Below are positions 48,401 to 59,836 of a DNA stretch of 64,000 nt, piece by piece. Made by a program: the position numbers and the translations under genes. The stretch lies in NCBI GenBank assembly GCA_914767715.1, contig OU612075.1, forward strand, positions 1,056,001 through 1,120,000. The letters run 5' to 3'. The notes beneath the pieces were generated by a model. It saw only the letters and a list, made by a program, of their open reading frames with translations. It did no database searches and was not told where the DNA came from. The DNA comes from Membranipora membranacea (Eukaryota > Bryozoa > Gymnolaemata > Cheilostomatida > Membraniporidae). Every line of letters begins with the position of its first letter. The first letter of the stretch is position 1.

Positions 48401-48979
48401 CGCGAAACGTTTGAGATTGGCAGCCTGCTGTTTCACTGAGTCAGCTCGCTGATAAAAAGTGAACTATGAAAAGATAATTTGCATTGTTGTAATTAAATAC
48501 ACCGATGGGCTAATAATGAAATTATCAAAATTTGTTGCACTTTGTCTGCTAATACTCGTAAAGTGTGCTGACGTCAAAATATGGGCTGCCACTGGGTAAC
48601 CTTTGATGTGAGGTCTAGTAAAAATAGGTTTGGCTAGACTTCTTTGATGTGTTGAAAAACTTTTTTATTTTGGTGCAGTAAACAGAGTAGACTTGGCTTG
48701 TTTTGTTCAGAAGCTGAGATCAAAAAATGAATTTAATCACCCGATAAAACTTCAAAGTAGATTTTGTTTAACAAATAAAGTTGCTGACCTGAGGATAGGT
48801 GGGATCTCACCATCTGCTTCATAACGTCGCGCAAAGTCAGCGTCTTCCATCACATTACCCACTGTATATCCAGCTTGTTTCTCCTCTGGTATTGTGTAGG
48901 TCAGCTTAGTAGCTGCAGACAGAGCAAACGTACATAATACTGACACCCACAAACAGCCAGGGTGTGTACTCGCTGTCAT
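30426..48979 (-). CDS. Non-clustered protocadherin with seven cadherin repeats, complete
   Basis: 1115 aa from 19 minus-strand exons: 48979-48789, 45761-45578, 44953-44782, 44587-44452, 42566-42334, 42131-41950, 38976-38848, 38101-37982, 37638-37489, 36896-36770, 36243-36101, 35782-35627, 34764-34539, 34036-33870, 33468-33301, 32579-32385, 31856-31716, 31473-31183, 30662-30426. A signal peptide (to about residue 23) precedes EC1 (KLTYTIPEEKQAGYTVGNV). Inter-repeat Ca2+ motifs are LDVNDNSP (~130), GDDNDNFP (~240), ADENDNFP (~347), VDVNDQMP (~454), ADINDNSP (~559) and IDENDNAP (~665), so there are seven EC repeats, the number found in delta-1 protocadherins. LDRE motifs recur. One transmembrane span lies at about 800-823 (exon 15), followed by RIKRQNKENHSYNCR and a Ser/Asn-rich tail of about 290 aa with DSDSGNCDD, ending DDLFFNSDVV. 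The vertebrate RVTF motif was not seen. It is a homophilic adhesion molecule by family knowledge. The exact orthologue is not assigned. Confidence 0.92.
36362..36416. mobile_element. Tiny foldback element, copy 1 (55 bp)
   Basis: TAGTCTGTCTTATCAAGCTT at the left pairs imperfectly with AAGTTTGTCAAAACAGGCTA at the right. The arms match the 35-bp palindrome at 55005-55039. Flanks are GAAGTGATC (36353-36361) and GAATCGATC (36417-36425), 7 of 9 identical, consistent with a decayed 9-bp target duplication. It lies in intron 10 of the protocadherin gene. Confidence 0.55.
42694..42766. repeat. (CCTACCAA)n tandem repeat
   Basis: About nine copies of an 8-bp unit, CCTACCAA with a few CCGACCAA variants, in intron 4 of the protocadherin gene. 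It is a simple microsatellite. Confidence 0.9.
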
Positions 48980-51900
48980 GATATCTTCTAAGTTTTGTTG
49001 AATTGGGTTGTATCCACTCCAATAGCAGCTGATTTTTTAAATGAAATCCAAGAATTTATAAAGATATCCGAAGAGACTCCAACATCTGAGCTACACTCGT
49101 TGTATAAATCTGCAGTTTAGTATATATGGCTCGCCTGTCTGACGTATTGTTGTGGCAGATTATTATCTGTATTTTCGTGATGCCAACCTCTCGTGTGCTC
49201 GGCGTGTGTAGGTTTGACGTTCACAGCGTATTTAGGTATTTATAATCCTTGCCTCTGATTTGTGCTTTTTTAACCAAGAGAACAATAATTCTGTCTCTAA
49301 ATAATTATGTTTAGTCTTTGTAGAAAAGCAACCAACATAGCACTGGTGTTGTGTACATGTAAACAATGAATTAGGCTGCTTCAGGGAAAATATATTGTTC
49401 TTTTTACTGGCTGGTGCGCATCTAATCACATGACCACTGATTATAGAATGACTATCCAATCAGCTTCGAGCATCACTTGGAATGATTATTGGCCCACTTT
49501 GGGGAGTTATTATGGGGCTTTTAGCTGATCGGTGAATAGTAACCATTCAATTTTTCTCATCACCAACAAAAATCTTACACTGATAATTATCCACAAATTT
49601 GTCTTTAGAGACTGGTAACAATATTTTCTCACCAGACGTGTGAATTTTTGTGTTTAAAGCCTAAACAAATAATGATGAGCAAATCTAATTTTAACAGAGA
49701 CACACTTGGCAGTTTATTGAGCTAATCTTGTTTTAAACATGGATGGATAAATAAGAGGGTGTTGGTGTTGGTAATCTTGGATGTAAATTAGCTTATAGCA
49801 AACAGATTAGTGGAAATAATTGCTCTAACAAACAATCGGCAACATTGTAGCAGTCAGATAGCAATCACTCAGCCGCGGCAGTGAGTGCTAAGGATTGTAT
49901 AGATAGATCAAAATGGTTCCGCTGACAACCTTCAACCTTCAACTTGTTTACAACAGCATCTCGGCAGTCAGAGACAACAACAGGCTGGCCAAGACGTTAT
50001 TAAAATTCTGATAACCTAGATACCCCAATCTCTAATACTTGACTTGATCTGAAGTAAGATTCTTAGATCGGATCGAGATTTTATGATTTAAGCCCAGGAC
50101 CACTGGCAGAATAATTTTGGTGGAACAGCTATTGCTATTATTCTATCCACTCGATGGGTGAGAAACTTAAGTGACCAAGAAATGAGATAAAAACATTGGT
50201 AAACAAGGGATATATTTCTGTCGTCATTTGAGCAAAACAATATATTTTGTTAAACAATTTTAAATTTTGACCGAGAGCAGTTGAAATATCAATTTGATAT
50301 TTTCATTTAAATTTCCCTTATTGGGCTTCTTAGAGCCTCATCAATATAAAAATGGTATAAAAATATAATCTTTAAGGCTTCAACCAGAACTCAGTAAATA
50401 ACACAGAAAGTTTTTTAATGACAGCAGGTAGTGTTTGATCAGTCAGCACGTCGTGTTAGGAGGATTGAGACTTAGAGTAGTTTAGTTTACACCCTGACTT
50501 ATGCTGGGTATTAAACGACACTACTTCAGCACAACTCAAGCCTCACTCAAGATCCAAACTACAACCAACGAGTGGAAGTTGAGTAAACTAAACGATAATT
50601 ACAAATAAAATCTGAACACATGGCACAAAACACTAAACTCTTTGTTATCATTGAAACAACAACACATTTGTATACAATCAAACACCTACAACACATGTCC
50701 GTTTTTAGTATATTGCTAACACATGGGTATGATTTTACTAATGACCCCTGAAAACATTTATCTATCAAAATAAATTTGTACTCAGTAGTCTTGATAAATC
50801 TGTGACATATATACAAGCTAAGACCGAGCCATTGTTGTGGTTGTAATCATCTGCCCCTGACGTCCTCAGCAAGACAAATACATGCACTGTTTTTGGATCA
50901 ATTTCTTTTGTTCCCAACTCCTAAATTTGCAGATCATTTTATAATTACACTCAAGGTTGGTGTAACCAGGTGTCTTTAACAGATAACAATTTGACCTTTA
51001 GGGGGAGACATGCATTACCCCTCCATAAGGTAATCCACGACGTAATAGTTATTTTAAGTTTTGTTAGTCTGCTCGGAGGGCAAGGGCAATGGCACACCTA
51101 TATAATAACATATTGAGTGATATGTTGGTAGTAAGTTCCACTGACAAGTCTGATAAAATTCTCTGTGACCCATCAGATGGTGGTCTGACTTCTCTTTGTC
51201 TGCAGATTTAAATTGATAATAATATTGCCTTCACTCCTACGGTCTTATCTAAAGTGTACCTGAAATATTTGGTAATGGTTTATTTTAGAGCCTACCTTGT
51301 AACATCCGCAATACTAATATATGTAGAGGAGGCCCCAAGTATCTCACTTTATATACCGCAGCAATGTGTCTGAAATCATTATTTAAAAATTGCTTGCATT
51401 GACAGGAGTTTTAGTTTAGAAAACCATGTCAGTTAAATTTTGTCAATGCCAGCATAAATTCAAAATTCAGCATCAAGTAACACTCCAAAAATATGTGAGA
51501 TTTGAAGAGATTTTTGCATCTCACTCGCAATCACAAAAAAAAGATTATAAGCTCTGTTACTGAACTTGGAACCCACTAAACATAAAAGAGACGAGTTATT
51601 TCTACAATAAACAGGAGCAATGTCTCAACTGCATTCCTACGCTGCCGAATTTGTGTAATTAATGAGAATGGAATACTCTATAATGTGTGAGAGAATTGTT
51701 GTGGTAACATTATGACCAGCGTAATCAGCAGGAAATACTGAGTATTATACAAACAAAGCAGACCAAATAATACAAACATGTACATGTACGGCCCTGCACT
51801 GAGGTAATATTACCTAAACTACTGAGCTGCCTGCTGCCTTTGATATGAAGCGCAAGAAATTATAGCAGGGTTATGATATCCTTATTCCGTGATATTAAAC

Positions 51901-52393
51901 AGCAAACTAGTCTGGTTTGCACTCAATATACCATAGTACCAAGGCTTCTGTTACACTTTGATAGTATCATAATACTTTGTGAACAAGAGAAACAGAATCT
52001 CTCTCACCTCATTTTATTCACTGCTGTTCCTACAAAAAACACTGTAGCTGTAGAGAATATCGTAACACAAAGCTGAGTAGGCCTCTTTTATTAGTTAATA
52101 TTTTAATTTGAATCCCGCCAATGTTGATTCTTTATCAAAACCTGTCTTTACTCTGTCCCAAAATCCCTACTCACACTCATCACACACCTTCCCTGCTTGT
52201 AGGGAGTTTGGAACCAAACACCCTGCTGCCTGCACTCTTTGGCTTGTGTACTTTGCATAATTAAGAGTTGCCTCCTTTCTGAACAGGAGGAGACTATTTT
52301 TTGTTCATGTTTAATACTGAGAAATGTGCTTACATTACGAGACCCCGACATAACACGCACATAATACACACACTATAAAGGATCCCTATGAGT

Positions 52394-52426
52394 GTACATC
52401 ATAGACTTAATAAGTCTATGGTGTAC
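52394..52426. repeat. 16-bp inverted repeat with one-base loop
   Basis: GTACATCATAGACTTA (52394-52409) and TAAGTCTATGGTGTAC (52411-52426) pair with a single mismatch around one A. No duplication is obvious at its edges, and it is unlike the other foldbacks in this window. Confidence 0.6.
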
Positions 52427-53685
52427 GCTGATGATTACAAAATAAGTGAAACAGATGTGTGAGCAAAAAAGCATCCGTATTGTGCATCAGCGTCAAACAA
52501 TTTTTTATATGTTTGTCAATTTTACATAAATCTCACCAGGACAGAAAACTTAAGCTTTGGATTCGAAATTGAGACACCAATCAACCCTCATGTACCCTAG
52601 TAGGGGCCATTGGGAACATCAGAAATAATTTGGATTTACGAGTTGAAGAATGTTTGATTCCAGTCAGTAATGCACATATTTTCTGCATCTATAACCTGCA
52701 GGATGATTTGTTCCTGATAGTCAGATGTGCTCTAGTCTGATTGGTCATCATATCAAAGCCTATTCAACAATTAAGTTTTCCGTGTAATGCTTACTTTTCA
52801 ATTCTTTAATTCTGATTAATGTAATTTTTTATAGTACAGTGTCTTAATGATAAAATAGTAATTTATCAAAATTATAGTAACTGAAGGTTTAGGGAATAAT
52901 GACATCGCTGAGAAATGACCACCCACTATCTATTATCTCAGTCTATTATTATCAGAAGCGGTAATGTGATTATTATTTAGAGGACTTTGATCTCTGATCA
53001 CACCACAGCTTAAAAAGGTCCTTGAAATTTCCATGAATATAACTTTGCAGTAATTTGTGCAGGCACTCTGGTTTTGTTATCAGTTTATTTACCAAAGCGT
53101 GACTGCTGGGCGATTAGCGGCTCGGCTCGCTATGAGTATGAACCCACAAAACTAACACGTACCGATCACTCACATGTTAGTCAATCAAAGTGTGTGAGTC
53201 AACAACTAACATCTAATGTACTTTAGCTAACACTCACTGAGTGTACCGCTTCCATTATACACTGAATACACACTCGAGGTAAGTCGATCTTAACAGTTAC
53301 CATGTATTATACATGTGTATGTTTTAACCTTGACAGGCTGATGGGGATTGGTGGGTGTTTGCCCCCCCCCGCAACCACCAACCCTGACAGCCTGCCCAGG
53401 CTATGTATGTTTCATGGTTACAGGAAGTCACATAGGCTTGTATCAAGCAGTGCATACAGAATTACCTGGCGGTTTGAATTTGATGTTGAAGTTAATTTAT
53501 TTTTGGTAATAATGTCGTAGACATGTTACAATTTATATGACTAAAACGGCTCTGTTTGAGTGGGCAAATGGGGGACATATGATGTATGAGCAATAATTTT
53601 GCTTGACAAATATTGATGATGGTAGTAGGTTATGATCAGTTTTACAAAATTGAAGTATTTTTGGACAGTACTGCTAGGCTAGTAT

Positions 53686-53840
53686 CAGGACCATAAATAC
53701 AGGTCTACTTTGTGTTTGCATCCAGTATAAAGATCCCTCTCTTCTTCTTCGACGAAAAAAGATTAGTCGTGACCTCAGCAAGCCTCGGCATAAGGGGGCC
53801 TGGCAAACACGCCCTACCGTATAAAGAGACACTGCACAGT
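53686..53840. repeat. Dispersed repeat, copy 1 (TATAAAGATCCC type)
   Basis: Shares ATAAATACAGG, TTGCAT(C/G)CAGTATAAAGATC, CTTCTTCGA and AAGGGGGCC-type words in the same order with 56490-56670. It is non-coding and degenerate. It could be part of a SINE or a MITE; neither pol III boxes nor clear terminal repeats were identified. Confidence 0.5.
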
Positions 53841-54070
53841 AATGACATCTAGATAGTTTATGGGCTCGGCAAGTGACAGCAATAACCTTTGACTTGCAAT
53901 ATCGAATATCAAAACTCGAATATCAAAATAATTTCACTTGGGCCTAGCATATCCTTTTTTTGGAAATGATATTGGTCTTGAGGTGCAGGGGACATTAAAT
54001 ATCTATTGCAAGAACATATCTTTGATTTGTAGAACACAACGACTCCCTAGCTATCCACTCAGCTAACAAG

Positions 54071-57000
54071 ATGAAGATTTTAGGTTTTGAATTAGCTCCC
54101 CTGTTTATCCCGATGAGAAGACGACTACAGACCATGGCCGTTATGCAGTGGGTCGCATCGTTTCTAATACTCGGTTTCTTATGCACCTTCTTCATGATAT
54201 ATCTCGTTTTCACAAGGTGAGTAAAGTTGAGATTAGGTTTACAATGTAAGTAGTTTACGCACTCAAACATTGCCCAGGTTGGAGGTAGTAGCGTTTCATT
54301 ATCAACCACGTTCTCATCCTCTTCCCATTCCGTTGGTGAAGATGTGATTGATCATTTAGAGCCAATACCAGAAGCACGGTCGATGTTTAAACCACTGCTG
54401 CCACAGCTGGGCTTTGCCCAGCATAGCCACCAGTCAAAAATTTAAATAGAGAGTTGTGACCCCTCCTGCACCCTCCCAGTGTGCCACGGGCTTGCTGCCC
54501 TAAATAACTGCCAAGCCGTCTCTACCCCCAACAAACTGACAAATTGAACATCTCACAGCCTGTTAGATCAACTCCTTGGTTAGATATTCCCTTTTGTAAT
54601 TTAAATTCAAATTGGTATTCCATTGGATTGGATAGTGCTTGACTACACTCTTGAGGCCAAGAACCACCTGAAGAATGGGTACTTGTCGAACTGGTGGGTC
54701 GGTCATAGAGATAACAAGATAAATTTGGTTCTCCTACAGTCCATTCTTTACCGGCAGTTTTAACTCATAATCCTATCACCTTGATCAAAAGTTACTAATA
54801 ATATCAAAGTCCTCTGACGCTAAAACAAGATACAGAACAGTTTTTATATTTAGATAAGCATATTGACCTACATTGTATTGTATTTATGATTAACCTTTCC
54901 TTGGTGATTGATGTTTTAACCCTTGCACTGGACTTTTGAGTTTTGTGTAATATTTCTCGATCAGTCTAAAAGTCATGTGACGGCTAAAAATGTAGGTGAA
55001 GACTTAGCCTGTCTTGACAAAGCTTGTCAAGACAGGCTAGTGAAGACTGTGCTTTTTGTGCTTTAATTAGCAGAGTTCATTGCATTCGGTCATATTTGAG
55101 CTTTGACCGGTACATGAAGACCCAGCGGGGTCAATGAGAGTTGTAGAGGGGAGGGAGCATCTCTGAATATATTATGCAAAACAAAGCAGCTGTCTTCGAA
55201 GAAAGTTTCGAAAGATCCCTCCCATATTACTTTCCTGCTTGATGGTGGGTGAATTTAGAGAGCTGTGTTTGTTAAAAATATTTGGTAAAGTAGCAAGGTC
55301 TGTTCAAGAGTCTGAAGACCAAGGAATAGAGGTGCCCTAAGAGCTTCGCCCCCTTTTTTGACGCCAAGTAGCTCTCAGTTTGCAAGCAGGTCCCAGCTCA
55401 GTTGTCAATAGACTGCAGTGGGATTCGAACCCAGGACATCTGACACTTCCACTACTTCGGTCATCCTAAATCTACTGTGGCAGTGATGATGTAGAATAAA
55501 AGCAAGCAGAGTATCACCTTAACTTAGAAGGAGGGGAATGAGTGACTTAAACCCTTATAACTTTATATATATTTATATATATCATCACATATCGTCACGA
55601 CATCTATACTGTTTAATGTTTTTATTTTCTAGAGCATGGCCATTTGTAGCGATATATGCAGTATGGTATATATACGACCGAAACTCTCCACATCAAGGAG
55701 GAAAGAGAATTTCATTCTTTAGACACTGGGTGGTGTGGAAATATTTCAGTGAATTCTTCCCTCTCAACCTCGTCAAAACTACCGACCTCGACCCATCAAA
55801 AAACTATTTATTTGCCTGTCATCCACACGGTGTCTTATGCGTCAGTCACTTTGGAAGTTTTGCCACAGAAGCCACCGGATTTAGTAAACTTTTCCCAGGA
55901 ATATCTCCACATCTGCTCGTACTCGACGGACATTTCCAGTTTCCACTTTATCGTGACTACTTCATGACAGTCGGTAAGTGATAAGAACATGGAATACAGC
56001 ATCCCATCACAGGCTCGTAGTTCTAGGGGAGGAAGGAAGGCACTGCCTCCTGTATGAAGCTAAACACATTGGCCTAAAAATACTATAAGTGAATAATCCA
56101 GGTCAGAATCAACTCCTCTGGGATTTACATTTGCTAATTATATGCTTTAAATTGCTTAGGGAGGAGTTTATAGTACACCTCCTGGTGATGCTACGGATTT
56201 GCATCTGTCTTTTGCCTCCCCTACCATTTTTTCTAAACTACGGTCCTGCATCATACAATCTCCAGATTGGCAGACTAATCATAAGAGCTTGTCATGCCGT
56301 CGCACTGACTTCCGCGACACTTACCACAGTAAAACTTTATTATCACTGCAATATTCATCAGCTAGCTTTATGTGAGGGAGTATGTGGTAAATTATATTAC
56401 AAAAGCTGGACCAATCTGATAATTTTTCTATAGATTGGCAGGTTGTTGAGTAAGTAAATGTATTGATTATGAAAATGAGCTTTTCTATCTATGGGATCAT
56501 AAATACAGGAGGTATGCTGTGTGCTTGCATGCAGTATAAAGATCCCCCTCTGCTTCTTCGAAAAAAGAGTAGCCGGCAACGGCGGGCAAGGGTATAGGGT
56601 ACTACCCAACACAAGCCACCCGAGCTTAAGGGGGCCCGTTAAATAGGGCGGTCAAATAAGACCTAGTGCATAGAAAAAAAGAAAGAAACTCCCAATTTAA
56701 CTGTGTTTTGAGTAATCATGAATAAATTTATATGGTGTTTGTACGCTTGCTTCTTTTGTTACAAGCATGTTAGCATTAAGAGGCATTAACAGACATATGT
56801 TGGTGTTCTCTCACAGAAGCTTGACATATGAATCAAAATCCATTTAACTTTGGAGTGAATCTAGTTTAGGAGTATAGACAGCTGGTTTAACTTTTGAGAT
56901 TTTCTACTGAAATGCCTCCAACCAACAGTCCATAGTTTCGGACCAGCATGAGTCATTTCACTAAATCATGGTGGCTGTGCAGCAGGATGAACAGGGTGCT

Positions 57001-58632
57001 TAGCGCTGGGCAGCAGGCAGCAGGCAGCAGGCAGCAGGCAGCAGGCAGCAGGCAGCAGGCAGCAGGCAGCAGGCAGCAGGCAGCAGGCAGCAGGCAACAA
57101 GCTGGTGATTCAATGCTGTAGCTGGCTGGGCGCGACAAGACAGCGGGATAAAGAACGGGATGGATAGCGGGCTAGGCCGCGGGATTGACTGTGTGTTGGG
57201 CATTCTGTGGGGCAGCAGTCTGGCAGGGTATCAGTGATTTGATACTGCAACGGTGTTATTGCTTCTTGGCTTTACCATAACAATTTATTTATTATGATGA
57301 TTTGATTACGATTAGTTTGGCAAACCAGGCTTTTGTGACTTTTTACAGGTGCCTGCGGCTGTAATAAAGGTAGCCTGGAGTACATACTAAGTAAGAAGGG
57401 AACAGGAAACGCAGCCTGTCTGGCTACAGGTGGAGCACTGGAAGCCCTGGAGGCAAATCCAGGTCACTTCACACTTAACTTGGCTCATAAAATGGGATTC
57501 ATCAAAAGCGCCATAAAAACTGGGTAGGTTGTAACGTTGTGTAACAAGTGTAATGTTTTGTTGAACAGCGCAAGGGACTAGGTACAAGAGTAGTGCCAAA
57601 GAGGTTTTTCAAATCACAATGATCATGGAACAGTCTCTTTTCTATAAGGGTTATACACGTCCAGATACGTCACTGAGAAGATAGGTTAGTCCACCAAAGG
57701 ATAAGCGGATAAGACATGGTTTCAATTGACTCCTTCCCCTCCCGACACAGTTCAACAAACCAGCACTGTTTCGCACTAATATTTTATTGTCCCAGTCTTC
57801 TGGCGTGGTTGCAATCCTCCTTATGAATTCAAATATCGGATCAATGACAGCTGACATGCCCTGACATATGTCTGTCCTTGGCTTTGAAGTTTTCTTACAA
57901 GACTTGTTGTTCTGTCTGTATATGTCATAATCTAAGGATAACTACTTATATTACAGGGCGTCTCTAGTACCAGTATTTAGTTTCGGTGAGAATGAACTGT
58001 TTGTTCAGGTCAGTAACCCACCAGGCTCTAAAGTCAGGCAGATGCAGGACTTTCTAACTAAGTACACAGGATTTTCTCCTCCGCTCTTTCATGGTAGAGG
58101 GATATTTAACTACAGTTTTGGATTGCTGCCGTATAGAAAACCTATCACAACAGTGGGTGAGTGGCCTCTGATATATTTACTTGAAAGTTGTGAGATGATT
58201 CACTGACTGGAGTGCAAATGAGAAGTGATATATTTTCCCCTATAAAATCTTGAAGTTGTGTCTTCTATTGACAAAGTAAGACAACTACGCACAGTGTCTA
58301 CAGAATAGACAATAAAATCAGAAGTATGGGACAGAACCAAACCCCTGATAGAACAGCCATCTCTACTAACTCCTCCTTAATGATTTCATAATTCTTTATG
58401 GATTATATTATTAACCCTATATCATACTTTGTGGTTGATTTCCACTTTAATGATTTCGAAATTGTTTATTTTTATAGTTGGTGAGCCGATCGACGTTGTA
58501 GCCAACCCAGACCCCACCAGAGAGGAGATACAACAAGTGCACAGTGACTACATCAAAGCACTGCAAAAATTATTTGAGGATCATAAAAAGGAATTCGGCA
58601 TACCAGACGTCAAACATCTGCAATTTATTTGA
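54071..58632 (+). CDS. MOGAT: MOGAT/DGAT2-family acyltransferase A, complete
   Basis: 338 aa from exons 54071-54216, 55633-55973, 57349-57523, 57957-58156 and 58478-58632. The family transfers acyl groups from acyl-CoA to mono- or diacylglycerol at the ER and lipid droplets. Features: hydrophobic N-terminal segment (about 22-64, two spans split by exon 1/2), [25 protein letters not shown], the active-site HPHG at 112-115, [62 protein letters not shown] and VGEPIDV. The QGG, VKT.(E/D)LDP and [10 protein letters not shown] blocks look closer to MOGAT2 than to DGAT2 as I remember them, but substrate cannot be decided from sequence. Introns 1 and 2 contain the foldback at 55005, a SINE-like piece, a MITE and a CAGCAGG array. 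A paralogue follows 1.2 kb downstream on the same strand. Confidence 0.93.
55005..55039. mobile_element. Tiny foldback element, copy 2 (35 bp, TSD GTGAAGACT)
   Basis: TAGCCTGTCTTGACAA (55005-55020), loop AGC, then TTGTCAAGACAGGCTA (55024-55039): perfect 16-bp arms. GTGAAGACT flanks it exactly on both sides (54996-55004 and 55040-55048), as a 9-bp target-site duplication would. It lies in intron 1 of acyltransferase A. Confidence 0.75.
55370..55470 (-). mobile_element. tRNA-derived SINE head (A and B boxes)
   Basis: On the minus strand TGACCGAAGTAGTGG (55463-55449) resembles a pol III A box of Leu/Ser-type tRNAs, and GGTTCGAATCC (55431-55421) is a perfect B box; the spacing between them is tRNA-like. 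The sequence cannot fold into a full tRNA and continues into unrelated sequence, so a SINE is preferred over a tRNA gene. Confidence 0.6.
56010..56248. mobile_element. MITE with 5-bp target duplication, copy 3 (TSD CATCA)
   Basis: 239 bp from CAGGCTCGTAGTTCTAGG to TTCTAAACTACGGTCCTG, flanked by CATCA at 56005-56009 and 56249-56253. The interior closely matches the reverse complement of the 23760-23995 copy, including CACCTCCTGGTGATGCT and CAGAATCA.CTCCTCTGGGAT-type words. It lies in intron 2 of acyltransferase A. Confidence 0.87.
56490..56670. repeat. Dispersed repeat, copy 2 (TATAAAGATCCC type)
   Basis: Second copy of the sequence at 53686-53840, sharing ATAAATACAGG, GCAGTATAAAGATCCCC, CTTCTTCGAAAAAAG and TTAAGGGGGCC in the same order. 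Copy 2 is longer in its middle (GGCAACGGCGGGCAAGGG). It lies in intron 2 of acyltransferase A. Confidence 0.5.
57006..57095. repeat. (CAGCAGG)n heptamer array
   Basis: About 12 near-perfect copies of CAGCAGG in intron 2 of acyltransferase A. Because 7 is not a multiple of 3, all frames stay open on the minus strand and give Cys-Cys-Leu-Leu-Pro-Ala-Ala artefact peptides. Confidence 0.95.
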
Positions 58633-59836
58633 TCAATCACGGAAAAGTTCTGCCGAGACAGCTATGACAAATGTACTTATAGCAACTATGATTTATCGCC
58701 AAAGACGATCCATAACTACTTGCACTTATGATCTCTATTTGAATTATAGCCATTTCGTAGCATTATATAGTAGAGTGATTAAAATGATAATAATTCATGG
58801 TATTTCTTCAAGTTTTTCTAAATATATTTACCAAAATACAACTGTGTAGCTTATACATTGTTTGCCATGTACGTAACCTGCAACTCAATACACAACAATT
58901 AGCGTGTGATACACAACATGGAACACACAAAATGCAACGCACAACATGCAACACACAACATGCAATGCAAAACCTGCAACACATAGCCCTCGCTCATGAC
59001 AAATGGAACCTTGCAATCATGTAACCTGCACACAGCATGCCAAAATTCTCTCTACCAATCATGTAAGCGCACCCTCCAATATTGTCAGTGACTCTCTGGG
59101 TGTCTGCTGACCACAAGGAATCTCTGAATTCAGTTCAATTAAATGCTGCCAAGTTAAAGTGAGAGATATAGTGGTAGTGTTGAGAATGAATATGACCTAG
59201 TATGACCAATTTGCTGGAGTTCTTTCTTTTCTATTGCCAATCTCCCACTTTCCTTTAGGAGGGATTTTTGATCCGGGTGTAACTTTGCACCTGATAGAAG
59301 CTACTTATAATATATCTATATTGTTACACTCTTTACCACCCGTCACAAATTTTGACTCTCTTTTCTGGGGATTTATTTATCCTAGACTGGAAGGCTATAT
59401 CTTGCAAGGATTAATCTTTGAGTTAGCATCTAAAGGCACATATTCATCTACAGATAAGCTCCTGATGTGATGAGATATGACCAAAGGGCATCACATTGTC
59501 GTTTTGATGGCCATTGTCCAACCTGTATATAGGATGTTTATAGGATGACGATATATAGGATGTTGTTGACACTATAAATCACACTAAGCGCTAAGATAGT
59601 GTATGCAGAATGCTATCTTCACTGCGTGCCCATAACCTTGCCCTTTCAATCTAGATTACGACTGTAAAGAGTACCATAACTGAGTACGAGAATGCTGTGA
59701 TCTTCTGCCCGGATTTGGCACGAAAAACAGATAATTAAGTAAATCACTGCCTTGAAACATTTTAGTCAGGGATCAAGGCACACACGCTTATTATGAGAAT
59801 GTTCAGTCATCACAGCTCGGCTGCCTTGGCGCCATC
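58633..59836. other. Spacer between the tandem acyltransferases
   Basis: 1.2 kb with the 3' UTR of gene A and the promoter of gene B. It contains a degenerate tandem repeat of an ACACAACATGCA-type word at about 58885-58990. Short open frames, including one at 59234-59470, have no recognisable domain. No canonical AATAAA was noticed soon after the gene A stop. Confidence 0.5.

Larger units (their letters stand above)
48980..54070. other. 5-kb spacer between divergent protocadherin and MOGAT-like genes
   Basis: The flanking genes are transcribed away from each other, so this holds the protocadherin promoter on the left and the acyltransferase promoter on the right. I found no coding exon on either strand. 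Minor structures are the hairpin at 52394-52426, a run of C near 53362, and the dispersed repeat at about 53686-53840. A non-coding first exon of the protocadherin could lie here unseen. Confidence 0.5.

Noticed and set aside
48980-54070. Additional coding exons upstream of the protocadherin
   Set aside because: The exon ending at 48979 already supplies Met plus a signal peptide in frame with EC1, and no upstream sequence gives a better start.
55370-55470. A functional tRNA gene on the minus strand
   Set aside because: A and B boxes are present, but the acceptor stem and anticodon arm do not pair, so a SINE head is more likely.
56953-57203. Minus-strand open frames rich in Cys-Cys-Leu-Leu-Pro-Ala-Ala
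   Set aside because: They are translations of the (CAGCAGG)n array; a 7-bp unit keeps frames open without selection.
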